Below, in pieces: positions 1-7,956 of a stretch of DNA of 64,000 nt. This DNA comes from Brevundimonas huaxiensis (GTDB lineage: Bacteria > Pseudomonadota > Alphaproteobacteria > Caulobacterales > Caulobacteraceae). The notes under the pieces were generated by a model. That model did no database searches, had not been told where the DNA came from, and saw nothing but the letters and a program-made list of their open reading frames with translations. The translations under genes and the position numbers were made by a program. The stretch covers positions 1 to 64,000 of the forward strand of contig NZ_JABBJE010000009.1 in NCBI RefSeq assembly GCF_014218725.1, written 5' to 3'. Position 1 is the first letter of the stretch; each line of letters opens with the position of its first letter.

Positions 1-31
1 TCTGCTCTTCCGTGAATCTCGCTCGTTTCAT
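1..31 (-). CDS. IS3-family transposase OrfA, N-terminal fragment (partial)
   Basis: Only ten codons are visible, reading MKRARFTEEQ from an ATG at 31. This is the characteristic opening of IS3-family OrfA proteins, whose N-terminal helix-turn-helix binds the element's ends; in the full element OrfA is normally joined to OrfB, the DDE integrase part, by programmed frameshifting. The gene continues off the left edge. The short match is distinctive, but ten residues cannot give the subgroup. Its upstream leader abuts the truncated kinase gene. Confidence 0.7.
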   Translation of the reverse strand, partial: MKRARFTEEQ

Positions 32-61
32 TCCGTCCGTCCTTTCAAGGGCCGGACTCTA
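1..61 (-). mobile_element. Left end of an IS3-family insertion sequence (cut by window edge)
   Basis: The first 31 bases, read leftward, encode the start of an IS3-family OrfA transposase. About 30 bases of leader lie between its ATG and position 60. There the reading frame of the neighbouring kinase stops abruptly at a TAG, which suits an element end near 59-62. Terminal inverted repeat and target duplication cannot be checked because the other end is outside the window. The exact boundary is inferred, not seen. Confidence 0.65.
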
Positions 62-868
62 GCTCCGCGTGGAGGAAATTCTCAGGGGCACGTCAGTTAT
101 AGTGCCAGGTGGCGGAACCATCTGCGTCTGCGCTGAGCGGACTCTTGAGAAGGCGAACTTGTTCTGCGCGATCGCTTCGCCGATGCCCAAGTCAGAACCG
201 GTCGACCTACCAGCATACGGATGGCGACCCATCGCGAGCAAATGGAAGATGGCGACGGCTAGTCCAAAACGATCGTGCGCGTGGATCCGAGCGACTGTTG
301 CTAAGCTTCGACCGTGCAGCTCTGGTGGGGTGAAATCGGGAACGCCGACGACACAGGGATAGGATGTTCCTGCCGCCGTGAACTGAAAGCTATCAGCGTC
401 GATCAGCGCCACCGTCGCGTCCGTCGACACGAGCACACCGGAGTGATTGAAGTCTCCGATGACGCAGTCGGTCGTGTGAATCTTCCCGACAGCGCTCGCC
501 AGGTTCACCGCTGCCCGAACGACGAAACGATAGTCGGCACTGGGAAAATGTGAGCGGCGAGACTTCGGACTGTAGAGTTCGTGAAGCGGGCGGTACCCGC
601 TCACGAGGCGCATCATGAACCCTAGGAAGCGACCTTTTGGATCTGTCACTACGTCAGAGGGAAACGCGACCAGCTCCGTCGATCTTGCGAGCGCGTGCGT
701 GACCATCGCACGCACCTTCTCCTCCCGCGTTCCGGCAAGCGCCGCATTGTAGAGCTTGGCGGCCTGATCAGGTTTTCCAGCGACCGCGTAGACTTCGCCC
801 TCGCCGCCCTTGCCGATCCTCTTACCTAACTGGTACGTCGTATTCCCGACGCGAATGGTCTTGGTCAT
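59..868 (-). CDS. Protein kinase of the VWA-PP2C-kinase (TerY-P) triad, C-terminally truncated
   Basis: Serine/threonine-kinase-like protein of 269 residues resembling the COG4248 kinases encoded with VWA and PP2C proteins. Visible motifs are a glycine loop GKGGEGEVY (19-27), a candidate ATP-binding Lys38, a catalytic-loop equivalent with Asp139 in IGDFNHSGVLV, and a DFG-equivalent DAD at 157-159. The position that is normally the metal-binding Asn is Gly144, so activity is uncertain. The C-terminal lobe reaches the FGLAVAIFHLLAMGRHPYAG region and a PPPGTI stretch, then ends at a TAG by the IS edge, where family members continue. The start codon overlaps the phosphatase stop (ATGA), implying translational coupling. 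Family assignment is from motif recognition; truncation is inferred. Confidence 0.75.
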   Translation of the reverse strand: MTKTIRVGNTTYQLGKRIGKGGEGEVYAVAGKPDQAAKLYNAALAGTREEKVRAMVTHALARSTELVAFPSDVVTDPKGRFLGFMMRLVSGYRPLHELYSPKSRRSHFPSADYRFVVRAAVNLASAVGKIHTTDCVIGDFNHSGVLVSTDATVALIDADSFQFTAAGTSYPCVVGVPDFTPPELHGRSLATVARIHAHDRFGLAVAIFHLLAMGRHPYAGRSTGSDLGIGEAIAQNKFAFSRVRSAQTQMVPPPGTITDVPLRISSTRS

Positions 869-1617
869 GGCCGACGAGACAGCAGAATAAGCGTCTTGTC
901 GTCGTCCGTGCGATCATTCACGCGATCGCTGTCTAGATAGCTGGCCAAATGCCCTGACAAGGGAGCGAGGCGTCCGCTGCCTGGTGCGTTGTCGATCGCC
1001 TTGATCATGGGGTCGAGAAAAGGCCGGTGCGCCTGTTGCTCACTATGATCGAGCGCAATCGTCTCAATGCCATCTGAGAATAACGCGAACCCATCGAAGC
1101 TGACGGCTTCTCGAGCGAGATTGAGGCGAGGAGACGGGCTGTCGGTCACGAAATAGGTTGTGGAGGCGTACTCGCCAGACTCCGGCCAAAGAGGGACTGT
1201 CCAACTTCCATCAGCTCTGCCAGCGACAACGCTATCCCCCACTTGAATGACCAGCGCTTCGCTATCGGTCGCAAAGACCGCCGCTAGTGTCGCCGCGAAT
1301 TGGCGTGGCGCGGACGCGCGACGTTCTGCGGCCCGTGAGATCCGATCGCGGATGGCGTCGATCCAGTCGGAGATAATCTGATCTTCTGGAAGGCCTGGTG
1401 AATTAGTTGACCAGCTTTGAGCTTGCGCAAGGAACTCTCGGCAAACAATCCAAGCACCGGGGCCGCCATACGTGGCGCTGCCTGCGCCATCGGAGACGAC
1501 GGCGCAAATGCGACCGTTACCCGTGCGGCGGACGCCGTACGCGTCCTGTCGGGGCGCTCCCGTTCTTAGATGCGACGTGCCGATGGTAGAGGCTGCCGCC
1601 CAACGCCATGCCGACAC
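865..1617 (-). CDS. PP2C-family protein phosphatase of the VWA-PP2C-kinase triad
   Basis: Predicted metal-dependent Ser/Thr phosphatase of 250 residues, cytoplasmic (no signal peptide). PP2C signatures are visible: an N-terminal Asp (QDAYGV, Asp25), the metal-binding VVSDGAGS (Asp43-Gly44), GDSVVAG in the middle, and FSDGIE towards the C-terminus. It presumably reverses phosphorylation by the kinase that follows. The start is GTG at 1617, two bases after the VWA stop; the ATG nearby is out of frame. It overlaps the kinase by four bases, so the three genes form one tight leftward operon. The physiological target is unknown. Confidence 0.85.
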   Translation of the reverse strand: MSAWRWAAASTIGTSHLRTGAPRQDAYGVRRTGNGRICAVVSDGAGSATYGGPGAWIVCREFLAQAQSWSTNSPGLPEDQIISDWIDAIRDRISRAAERRASAPRQFAATLAAVFATDSEALVIQVGDSVVAGRADGSWTVPLWPESGEYASTTYFVTDSPSPRLNLAREAVSFDGFALFSDGIETIALDHSEQQAHRPFLDPMIKAIDNAPGSGRLAPLSGHLASYLDSDRVNDRTDDDKTLILLSRRP

Positions 1618-1619
1618 GG

Positions 1620-2297
1620 TTAGCCGGCCACTGCCCAGCCGTCAGGCCCTGTCGGATTCTCAAGGGGAACCTGATCGCCAGGGTTCGAGCGAGACATTGC
1701 GCTCAATGAGCTTGAGAGCCATGCGAACAACTCGCGGAACGCTAGACCTTTGAGCTTGAGGGGTTGGCGCGTAGCGATCTCGGAGAGGATGGACATATCA
1801 GCGCCTTCGACAGCCGCCGCGTAGAACATGAATTCCTTTTTCTCCTCGCCGTCGTGCACCAACCGTTTGGCCTCATGCCAATTATCTGTCGGTGCGCCGT
1901 CAGTGATAAGGAACACCCAAGGACGGTAGTATTTGACCCCGTTTTGTTTGTACCTGTCCTTGCGGTCGCGAAGCATCTGGAGACCGTGTGCAATCGCTTG
2001 CCCCATGGGAGTCGCTCCGGAAGCCACAAGGTTCTCTGGATAGAACGCGTCGACTGTCGAGAAGTCGGACACGGTGTTCACCGGGCCAAACGTCACAATT
2101 GCCAACTCGACGCGCTTGGCGGCTAGGCTATCTTCGAGCAGCTCTTGTTTGAACGAAAGGAGGCCCTCGTTGAGCTGCCGAATCGGCTCACCCGTCATCG
2201 AGTAAGAGGTATCCAGCAGGAGTAGGCAGGGGCACCGTTGTTCGGGGTTCTCAGCAAACTCTGCGTCGGCGAACGGTTGCTGTTCGAAATCGGTCAT
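1620..2297 (-). CDS. VWA-domain protein, TerY-like
   Basis: 225-residue von Willebrand factor A domain protein without signal peptide. The metal-ion-dependent adhesion site is intact: DTSYS (29-33), Thr96 in GATPMG, and Asp133 in ITDGAPTD. It is the first gene of the triad and resembles TerY of tellurite-resistance-type systems; in such triads the VWA protein is thought to be the substrate-binding or scaffold partner of the kinase and phosphatase. No other ter genes (terB, terC, terD, terZ) occur in the window. Transcription probably starts in the 134-bp gap to the divergent nuclease gene. Confidence 0.82.
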   Translation of the reverse strand: MTDFEQQPFADAEFAENPEQRCPCLLLLDTSYSMTGEPIRQLNEGLLSFKQELLEDSLAAKRVELAIVTFGPVNTVSDFSTVDAFYPENLVASGATPMGQAIAHGLQMLRDRKDRYKQNGVKYYRPWVFLITDGAPTDNWHEAKRLVHDGEEKKEFMFYAAAVEGADMSILSEIATRQPLKLKGLAFRELFAWLSSSLSAMSRSNPGDQVPLENPTGPDGWAVAG

Positions 2298-2470
2298 TAT
2301 GAAACCCCCACAATCGGACGAGATTTGTAGCGGTCAACGTTTGGGGTAGCTAGGGCGGAATCGTCGCCTGGTTGCGTTTCATTGCTCGCTAGGATGAACG
2401 GCTGGAATTCTTTCGCAGTTGCGAGCCTTCAGTGCAGATCACGACAAACCCCCTGAGACCCTTTTCACGA

Positions 2471-3241
2471 ATGCCGATGCTCCTGCTCGCGCTGGCGTCA
2501 TTGGCGTTTTCCGCGTGCGACCAGATCGGGGTAGTGGCGCAGAAAACCAATGACCTCATTGGCATCAGTCCGCGTTCAGAGCCCGCCGTGACCTTTCGCG
2601 CGCGTGTTGTCGGCGTGACCGACGGCGACACGCTGACTGTGCTCGATGAGAGCAATCAGCAGCACACGATCAGGCTTGCCGAAATCGACGCGCCCGAACG
2701 TGGGCAGCCGTGGGGAGCGCGCGCGAAGCAGACGCTATCATCGCTAGTGTTCGGCAAAACAGTTTCGCTGCAGCAGACCGACACTGATCGCTACGACCGT
2801 GTCGTGGCGCGCATGTTTGCCGACGGGGAAGATGTCAATCGCGCGATGGTCGGGCAGGGCGCCGCGTGGGCTTACAGACGATACCTGAGTGACCAGACAC
2901 TGATCGATGTCGAAGCGAGAGCTCGCCGGGACCGGCTGGGGCTGTGGTCGCTCAGCGATTCCGAGACAGTTGAGCCATGGGAATGGCGAAAGGGAAAGCG
3001 CGAGGGTGACGGAAACATCCCAACCGACGGCCCCCGCGAAGTTCGTTCACTCGTCGCCCCACGTCAGAGCGTGGTGACCGAACCGAAAGACGGTAGGTTT
3101 AGCTGCTCTGGCAAGCGCTATTGTCGCCAGATGAGTTCGTGCGCGGAAGCTCACTTCTATCTGCGGCAATGCGGGGTGGCTTCGCTGGACGGCAACAGCG
3201 ACGGCGAACCGTGTGAAATGCTCTGTGGGACCGCCCACTAG
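2471..3241 (+). CDS. Lipoprotein with thermonuclease (SNase-like) and Excalibur domains
   Basis: Predicted secreted, calcium-dependent DNA/RNA nuclease. From ATG 2471 the protein opens with a short lipoprotein signal ending in the lipobox AFSAC. A GTG at 2432 would add 13 residues ahead of it, so ATG is preferred. The central part is a staphylococcal-nuclease fold: VGVTDGDTLTV, then RLAEIDAPE with the first catalytic Arg and calcium Asp, and RYDRVVARMF. After a linker, the C-terminus has six cysteines and the Excalibur-type calcium loop DGNSDGEPCEMLC. It lies in the low-G+C segment, divergent from the VWA gene. The nuclease call is firm; the biological role (nutrient nucleic acids or defence) is not known. 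Confidence 0.85.
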   Translation: MPMLLLALASLAFSACDQIGVVAQKTNDLIGISPRSEPAVTFRARVVGVTDGDTLTVLDESNQQHTIRLAEIDAPERGQPWGARAKQTLSSLVFGKTVSLQQTDTDRYDRVVARMFADGEDVNRAMVGQGAAWAYRRYLSDQTLIDVEARARRDRLGLWSLSDSETVEPWEWRKGKREGDGNIPTDGPREVRSLVAPRQSVVTEPKDGRFSCSGKRYCRQMSSCAEAHFYLRQCGVASLDGNSDGEPCEMLCGTAH

Positions 3242-3345
3242 AGCGAGCGAACAAGACAACCTCTCCGACCGCTTCTGACGTATCTTCGCGCTAGCCCTCG
3301 ATTCGAAAACGTTAACGGTCGAAGGCCGATGGGAGGAATACGACG

Positions 3346-4617
3346 ATGAACGAACCCACGATCACGTGCCCGAACTGCAAGTCAGACATCAAGCTTACCG
3401 AGTCTCTGGCAGGTCCGCTGGTCGAGCAAACCCGTCGCGCTTTCGCTGAGCAGCTTTCTGCGAAAGACAAGTTGGTTGCGCAGGCTCAAGCCGAGGTCGC
3501 CGCTGAAAAGAAGCGCATCGAACTTGAACGCCAAGCGATCGACGCGACGCTCAGCGACAAGTTGGATGAAGCTCGAAAGCAGATCGCCGCCGATGAGGCC
3601 GAGCGCGCAAAGCGCGTCGTGGCCGCCGACATGGAAGAGCGAGATCGCAAGTTCGTCGAGCTCCAGGAAACCCTGGCCAGCCGAGAAGAGAAGCTGAGGC
3701 TGTCACAGGCCGCAGAGGCTGAGATGCTGAAGAAGCAGCGTGAGCTCGATGACAAGCTCCGAGAGGTGGATCTCGCTGTGCAGCGGCAGGTCAATGAGGG
3801 GCTGGAGGTTGTTCGAGCGACAGCCAAACAGGAAGCCGAAGACGCGCTTTCGTTGAAGGTCAAAGAACGCGACACGCAGATCGCGTCGATGCAGCAGAAG
3901 ATTGAAGAGCTGAAAAAGAAGGCCGAGCAAGGGTCTCAGCAGCTTCAGGGGGAAGCGCAAGAACTGATGCTCGAAGACATGCTGCGCGCACGTTTTCCGT
4001 TCGATCAGATCGAACCGATCGGGAAGGGCGAGTTCGGGGGCGATGTCCTTCAGCGGGTGGTTAATCCAGCCGGTCAGGTTTGCGGATCCATCCTGTGGGA
4101 AACCAAGCGCACGCGAACGTGGAGCGACGGCTGGCTCAGCAAGTTGAAGGGGGATCTGCGAGCGGCGAAGGCTGACCTCGCGCTGATCGTTTCACACGCG
4201 CTGCCAAAGGACATCGAGACGTTTGGGCAGATGGAGGGGGTTTGGATCACCGGGCCGAAGTGCGCCATGCCCGTCGCGATGAGCTTGCGCGAAAGTCTGG
4301 TGCTCATGAACGGGGTGCGGGCGGCAGGGGAGGGGCAACAGACCAAGTCTGCGTTGATGTATGACTATCTGACCGGCCCTCGTTTTCGTCACCGTATCGA
4401 AGCGGTCGTCGAGAAGTTTTCAGAGATGCAGGATGACCTCGCTAGCGAGCGCAAAGCAACGATGAAACGATGGGCTAAGCGCGAGCAACAGCTGCACACG
4501 GTGCTGGACTCGACGGCGGGGCTATATGGCGATTTGCAAGGGATCGCTGGCCGATCAATGCTGGAGATCGGCGCCCTAGAAGCGCCTCTGCTGGAAGGCC
4601 TGGACGACGAGGCCTGA
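3346..4617 (+). CDS. DUF2130-family protein with coiled coil and possible PD-(D/E)XK core
   Basis: 423 residues with a good ribosome-binding site (GGGAGGA) before ATG 3346. A CPNC pair at 8-11 suggests half a zinc knuckle. Residues about 25-210 are a continuous Lys/Glu/Ala/Gln-rich coiled coil. The C-terminal half matches DUF2130 (COG4487): LLEDMLRARFPFDQIEPIGKG, then Asp233 in GGDVLQ, and Glu252-Thr-Lys254 in ILWETKRT. This spacing of Asp and E-x-K fits the restriction-endonuclease-like fold, so a DNA nuclease function is plausible but inferred. No signal peptide. It is the last gene before the tRNA-Arg and probably part of the acquired segment. Confidence 0.8.
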   Translation: MNEPTITCPNCKSDIKLTESLAGPLVEQTRRAFAEQLSAKDKLVAQAQAEVAAEKKRIELERQAIDATLSDKLDEARKQIAADEAERAKRVVAADMEERDRKFVELQETLASREEKLRLSQAAEAEMLKKQRELDDKLREVDLAVQRQVNEGLEVVRATAKQEAEDALSLKVKERDTQIASMQQKIEELKKKAEQGSQQLQGEAQELMLEDMLRARFPFDQIEPIGKGEFGGDVLQRVVNPAGQVCGSILWETKRTRTWSDGWLSKLKGDLRAAKADLALIVSHALPKDIETFGQMEGVWITGPKCAMPVAMSLRESLVLMNGVRAAGEGQQTKSALMYDYLTGPRFRHRIEAVVEKFSEMQDDLASERKATMKRWAKREQQLHTVLDSTAGLYGDLQGIAGRSMLEIGALEAPLLEGLDDEA

Positions 4618-4914
4618 TCGGTTGATCGTCCCCATCGCGGGCGAAATCCTCGCGCCAGATCCCTCTCAGAGCAAATTCAGAAAATTGCCCAAGGCTATTT
4701 CAGGACGGATTCAAAAACGGGATGCCGTGAACGAGTCGTGCGTAGGAACATCACGTCCTCTCCGGACAGTCGAACTGCGCCTCTTATCGAATCACCGAGC
4801 CGCCCTACTGCCTGAAACGCGAGCTTCGGCAGGATACTTACTTATGAAGCGATCTATGAAGGCATAACGGCCGACGGACAATTCGCTTGTTACTCAACGG
4901 CTTGGCAAGAAAAA
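4618..4914. other. Gene-poor junction between accessory segment and tRNA-Arg
   Basis: No convincing gene is seen on either strand. Short open frames here have no recognisable motifs and no good ribosome-binding site. Composition is A+T-richer than the chromosome to the right. I looked for integrase remnants and for a direct repeat of the tRNA 3' end and saw neither. This is where the boundary of an integrated element would be expected. Confidence 0.4.
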
Positions 4915-4991
4915 TGGCGCACCCGACAGGATTCGAACCTGTGACCTCTGCCTTCGGAGGGCAGCACTCTATCCAGCTGAGCTACGGGTGC
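4915..4991 (-). tRNA. tRNA-Arg (anticodon CCG)
   Basis: The minus strand folds as a canonical tRNA of 77 nt. The acceptor stem GCACCCG pairs with CGGGTGC, the discriminator base is G, and the 3' CCA is encoded at 4917-4915. The anticodon stem CTGCC/GGCAG encloses the loop CTCCGAA, giving anticodon CCG for the Arg codon CGG. The T-loop GTTCGAATC is intact. The 3' end faces the low-G+C segment, a common arrangement for integrated islands. Confidence 0.97.
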
Positions 4992-5100
4992 GTCGACCGG
5001 CGCGACGCCGGAACAGGCCGCTTACAGCATGGCGCAAGCGGCCTCAATCCCGAATGCGCGATGCTGCCGCATGATCGGTCAACATCTCTGCGAACGAGAC

Positions 5101-5131
5101 GGCCTCAAGCAGCGCGAAGCGCGATAGGCCC
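5101..5131 (+). repeat. Intergenic palindromic repeat, copy 1
   Basis: Reads GGCCTCAAGCAGCGCGAAG then CGCGATAGGCCC. The outer arms (GGCCT/AGGCC) and inner arms (GCGC/GCGC around GAA) can form a hairpin. It is followed by the A-rich tail seen at other copies. Related copies lie at 10884, 26411 (degenerate), 36772, 37057, 37093 and 37793. It sits past the terminator of the SDR gene and not before any start codon. Confidence 0.8.
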
Positions 5132-5166
5132 AAAAAGAAAGCAATAGGGCGCTCGCGCCCTATTGC
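5132..5166 (-). terminator. Rho-independent terminator of the pterin dehydratase-SDR operon
   Basis: An 11-bp perfect stem (GCAATAGGGCG/CGCCCTATTGC, 5141-5166) with a 4-base loop is followed leftward by the T-rich tract TTTCTTTTTGGG. The stem overlaps the last codon and stop of the SDR gene. Confidence 0.85.
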
Positions 5167-5957
5167 GCCGTCATGCCGCCGTCGATCTTAAACTCGGACC
5201 CCGTGACGAACTTGGATTCGTCGGACGCCAGGTAGAGAACGCAATAGGCGACGTCGTCGGGTTCGCCGATCCGCTTCAGGGGGATGCCCCGCGCGAGGCG
5301 CTCGTGCGCCTTGTTCTCGTCCCCGCCGGCCATGGCGATGAAGGGATCCAGGATCGGTGTCTTGATGAAGACAGGGTGGACCGAGTTGCAGCGCACGTTC
5401 CAATCGGCCTTGGCGGCCTCGAGCGCCAGCGTCTTGGTGTACATCCAGACCGCCGCCTTGGTGGCGTTATAGGCGCCCATGCCGGGGGCGGCCGCGAGCC
5501 CTGCGATCGAGGAGATGTTGATGATCGAGGCCGGCGCCGAGGCCCGCAGATGCGGCATGGCGTGTTTGGCGCCCAGCATGATGGAGCGCAGATTGATCTC
5601 GTACTGACGCTGCCAGTTCTCGATCGTGTCCTGTTCGACGAAGGCCAGCGGCCCGCCGACGCCGGCGTTGTTGACCAGCACCGACAGGCCGCCGAGATCG
5701 GCGACGGCGGCGGCGATCACGCCTTCCCACTCGGCCTCGCTGGCCACGTCGTGAGCATAGGCGAAGGCGGCGTCCGGAACTTCCGCATTGATCCGGCTCG
5801 CCAGGGCCTGAGCGCGAGCGGCGTCGATGTCGGTGACGGCGACGCGGGCGCCTTCGCGGGCCAGCATAAAGGCCATGGCTTCACCCAGACCGCCGGCTGC
5901 GCCGGTGATCAGGGCCGTCTTGCCGGCGACACGGCCGGGACGCGCGGCGCCGCTCAC
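5160..5957 (-). CDS. Short-chain dehydrogenase/reductase (SDR) family oxidoreductase
   Basis: 265-residue classical SDR using NAD(P)(H). Visible are the nucleotide-binding GAAGGLGEA glycine motif near residues 19-27, NNAGVGG in the middle, the catalytic Ser of INISSIAG, the YNATK Tyr/Lys pair and a C-terminal [13 protein letters not shown] ending typical of the family. An acidic residue after the second strand (VTDID) suggests NAD rather than NADP preference. The start is GTG at 5957, overlapping the stop of the pterin dehydratase gene (GTGA), so both are one leftward operon. Substrate is not deducible; steroid or alcohol dehydrogenases look most similar. Confidence 0.88.
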   Translation of the reverse strand: MSGAARPGRVAGKTALITGAAGGLGEAMAFMLAREGARVAVTDIDAARAQALASRINAEVPDAAFAYAHDVASEAEWEGVIAAAVADLGGLSVLVNNAGVGGPLAFVEQDTIENWQRQYEINLRSIMLGAKHAMPHLRASAPASIINISSIAGLAAAPGMGAYNATKAAVWMYTKTLALEAAKADWNVRCNSVHPVFIKTPILDPFIAMAGGDENKAHERLARGIPLKRIGEPDDVAYCVLYLASDESKFVTGSEFKIDGGMTAQ

Positions 5958-6259
5958 GACTTCACCCCCATGCCGGCCGCGGCGTCGTCAATGAAGCGGG
6001 CCAGGGTTACGTCCTTGTCCGTCACGCCACCGGCGTCGTGTGTGGTGAGCAGGATTTCGACACGGTCATAGACATTCGACCATTCGGGATGGTGGTCCAT
6101 CTTGTCGGCCATCAGGGCGACGCGGGTCATAAAGCCGAAGGCGGCGTTGAAATCCGCGAATTTCAGCGTCCGCGTGATGGCCGGGCGATCGCCGTCATGC
6201 GCGCGCCAGGTGGGCAAATCCTTCAGCGTTTCCGCTACGTCAAGCCATGTGTCGGTCAT
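5954..6259 (-). CDS. phhB: Pterin-4a-carbinolamine dehydratase
   Basis: 101-residue protein that dehydrates 4a-hydroxytetrahydrobiopterin, recycling the cofactor of aromatic amino acid hydroxylases, or acting on other reduced pterins. The active-site signature DKMDHHPEW, followed by [19 protein letters not shown], is that of the DCoH/PCD family, and the length is typical. ATG 6259 is chosen because a strong GAGGAAA site precedes it; a longer frame runs upstream without one. No phenylalanine hydroxylase gene is in the window. It overlaps the SDR gene and is divergent from the Crp/Fnr-type regulator. Confidence 0.92.
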   Translation of the reverse strand: MTDTWLDVAETLKDLPTWRAHDGDRPAITRTLKFADFNAAFGFMTRVALMADKMDHHPEWSNVYDRVEILLTTHDAGGVTDKDVTLARFIDDAAAGMGVKS

Positions 6260-6417
6260 CGCGTTTCCTCTTTTTCCATTTTGCGTAGGGCGCCTGATGG
6301 ATGGCGGCAAGCGGCGAAGCCGTACGGATTTCGTCCAGGGAACCTATGGTCAAGCTTGTGCATTGATCGAGCAATGATCGTCGCTCTTCGGCGTCATTGG
6401 TCGCCAGCGGGGTTAGG

Positions 6418-7119
6418 ATGGAAAATCTCTGGATCGCCGCCCTGGATGCGGCCGACCGCAAGCGGATCGAACCCCATTTGAAAGAGCGCGAGATCACACG
6501 CGGCCAGATGCTCTATGACGCCGGCGAGGCGGTCGATCAGGTCTGGTTTCCGATCAAGGGCGTGGTGTCGCTGATGACCATCCTGCCGGATGACAAGATG
6601 GTGGAGACGGCCGCCATCGGGCGCGAAGGCCTGATCGGCGTGACCTGCGGACCCTTCAATGCGCGCGCGGCCAGCCGCGCCATTTCCCAACGCGACGGGA
6701 TCGCGGCCCATTGCTCGGCCGAGGTGTTCGGCGAGGCGCTGGAAGACAGCGAGACGCTACGCACGGCCCTGTCGCGCTTCACCGAAGGCTTGATGGCGCA
6801 GGTGCAGCAGGCGGCCGCCTGCAACGCCCAGCACCGGCTGGACGAACGCTTGGCCCGTTGGCTGTTGATGCTTCACGACCGGGCCGAGGATGACCGGATC
6901 GATCTGACCCAGGCCGATATCGCCGGCATGCTGGGCGTGCGTCGCGCCACGGTGTCGGAGGTCGGAACGGTGCTGGAGCGCAAGTCGCTGATCCAGCGGG
7001 GGCGGGGTTGGGTCAAGGTGCTGGATCGCGACGGCCTGGAGGCGGCGTCGTGCGGCTGTTACGGCCTGATGCGCGACGTGATGAAGGATTTGAAACTGCC
7101 GCAGCCCGAAGCGGCCTGA
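6418..7119 (+). CDS. Crp/Fnr-family transcriptional regulator
   Basis: 233-residue regulator. The N-terminal half is a cyclic-nucleotide-binding-like beta-barrel (about 10-125), but the phosphate-binding cassette typical of true cAMP binders is not recognisable, and there is no Fnr-type N-terminal Cys cluster. The C-terminal winged helix has the helix-turn-helix DLTQADIAGMLGVRRATVSE at about 160-180, followed by a wing and a short Cys-containing tail (SCGCYG). ATG 6418 is used; an in-frame TTG at 6397 is a weaker option. It is divergent from phhB and might control that operon. Ligand and targets are unknown. Confidence 0.88.
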   Translation: MENLWIAALDAADRKRIEPHLKEREITRGQMLYDAGEAVDQVWFPIKGVVSLMTILPDDKMVETAAIGREGLIGVTCGPFNARAASRAISQRDGIAAHCSAEVFGEALEDSETLRTALSRFTEGLMAQVQQAAACNAQHRLDERLARWLLMLHDRAEDDRIDLTQADIAGMLGVRRATVSEVGTVLERKSLIQRGRGWVKVLDRDGLEAASCGCYGLMRDVMKDLKLPQPEAA

Positions 7120-7170
7120 TCGGGTGTCTCATCGGATGACGGGGACGCTGCGACGCGCTAGACGACGACT

Positions 7171-7956
7171 ATGACCGACGCCTCCTCCCATGGCCCGCAT
7201 TCGTCGGGCGATCGTTCCTCCTTCGGCTTTCGCGACGTGGATGCGCGCGAGAAGGTGAAGATGGTGCGCGGGGTCTTCGATTCCGTCGCCTCCAACTACG
7301 ATGTGATGAACGACCTGATGAGCGTCGGCGTCCACCGCATCTGGAAGGACATCGCCGCCGCCAAGCTGAACCCGCGTCCGGGCGAGACCATTCTGGACGT
7401 CGCGGGCGGCACCGGCGACATGGCGCGGCGCTATTCCAAGATGGCGCGCGCAGCCCAGGAGCGGCGCGGGGGCGAGGACGCCAAGGTTATCGTGCTGGAC
7501 TACAACGCCGAGATGATCCTGGCGGGCGTCCAAAAGGGCGGCGAGCCGGAGATGCAGTGGAGCGTCGGCGACGCCATGAATCTGCCGCTGCCTGACGCCT
7601 CGGTCGACGCCTATTCGATCAGTTTCGGCATCCGCAACGTGGCCCATATCGACAAGGCCCTGGCCGAGGCGCGCCGGGTGCTGAAGCCGGGCGGCCGATT
7701 CTTGTGCCTGGAGTTTTCGCGCCCCACCACGCCGATCCGCAAGGTCTATGACGCCTGGTCCTTCCACGCCATTCCGCGCATCGGCGGCTGGGTCGCCAAG
7801 GATCGCGACAGCTATCAGTATCTGGTCGAGAGCATCCGTCGCTTCCCCGATCAGAATATGTTCAAGGGGATGATCGAGGACGCCGGCTTCCGCCGCGTGT
7901 CCGTCACCAATCTGTTGGGCGGGATCGCCGCCATCCATCATGGGTGGGCGATCTGA
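7171..7956 (+). CDS. ubiE: Ubiquinone/menaquinone biosynthesis C-methyltransferase UbiE
   Basis: SAM-dependent C-methyltransferase of 261 residues acting on 2-methoxy-6-polyprenyl-1,4-benzoquinol in ubiquinone synthesis. Diagnostic features are [18 protein letters not shown] and the [11 protein letters not shown] stretch near the N-terminus, the SAM-binding [17 protein letters not shown], and the C-terminal [12 protein letters not shown]. The gene overlaps ubiB by 13 bases, giving the ubiE-ubiB arrangement common in alphaproteobacteria. Length and motifs are complete. Confidence 0.97.
   Translation: MTDASSHGPHSSGDRSSFGFRDVDAREKVKMVRGVFDSVASNYDVMNDLMSVGVHRIWKDIAAAKLNPRPGETILDVAGGTGDMARRYSKMARAAQERRGGEDAKVIVLDYNAEMILAGVQKGGEPEMQWSVGDAMNLPLPDASVDAYSISFGIRNVAHIDKALAEARRVLKPGGRFLCLEFSRPTTPIRKVYDAWSFHAIPRIGGWVAKDRDSYQYLVESIRRFPDQNMFKGMIEDAGFRRVSVTNLLGGIAAIHHGWAI

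Noticed and set aside
4622..4867. 81-codon open frame between DUF2130 and the tRNA
   Set aside because: No ribosome-binding site, no motif, composition unlike coding DNA.
1..4914. Complete tellurite-resistance (ter) operon
   Set aside because: Only the TerY-like VWA protein and its phosphatase and kinase are present; no terB, terC, terD, terE or terZ homologue is visible.
4887..5147. 86-codon plus-strand open frame
   Set aside because: It overlaps the antisense of the tRNA-Arg and a repeat copy; the repeat itself generates the ARSAIGP-type residues.
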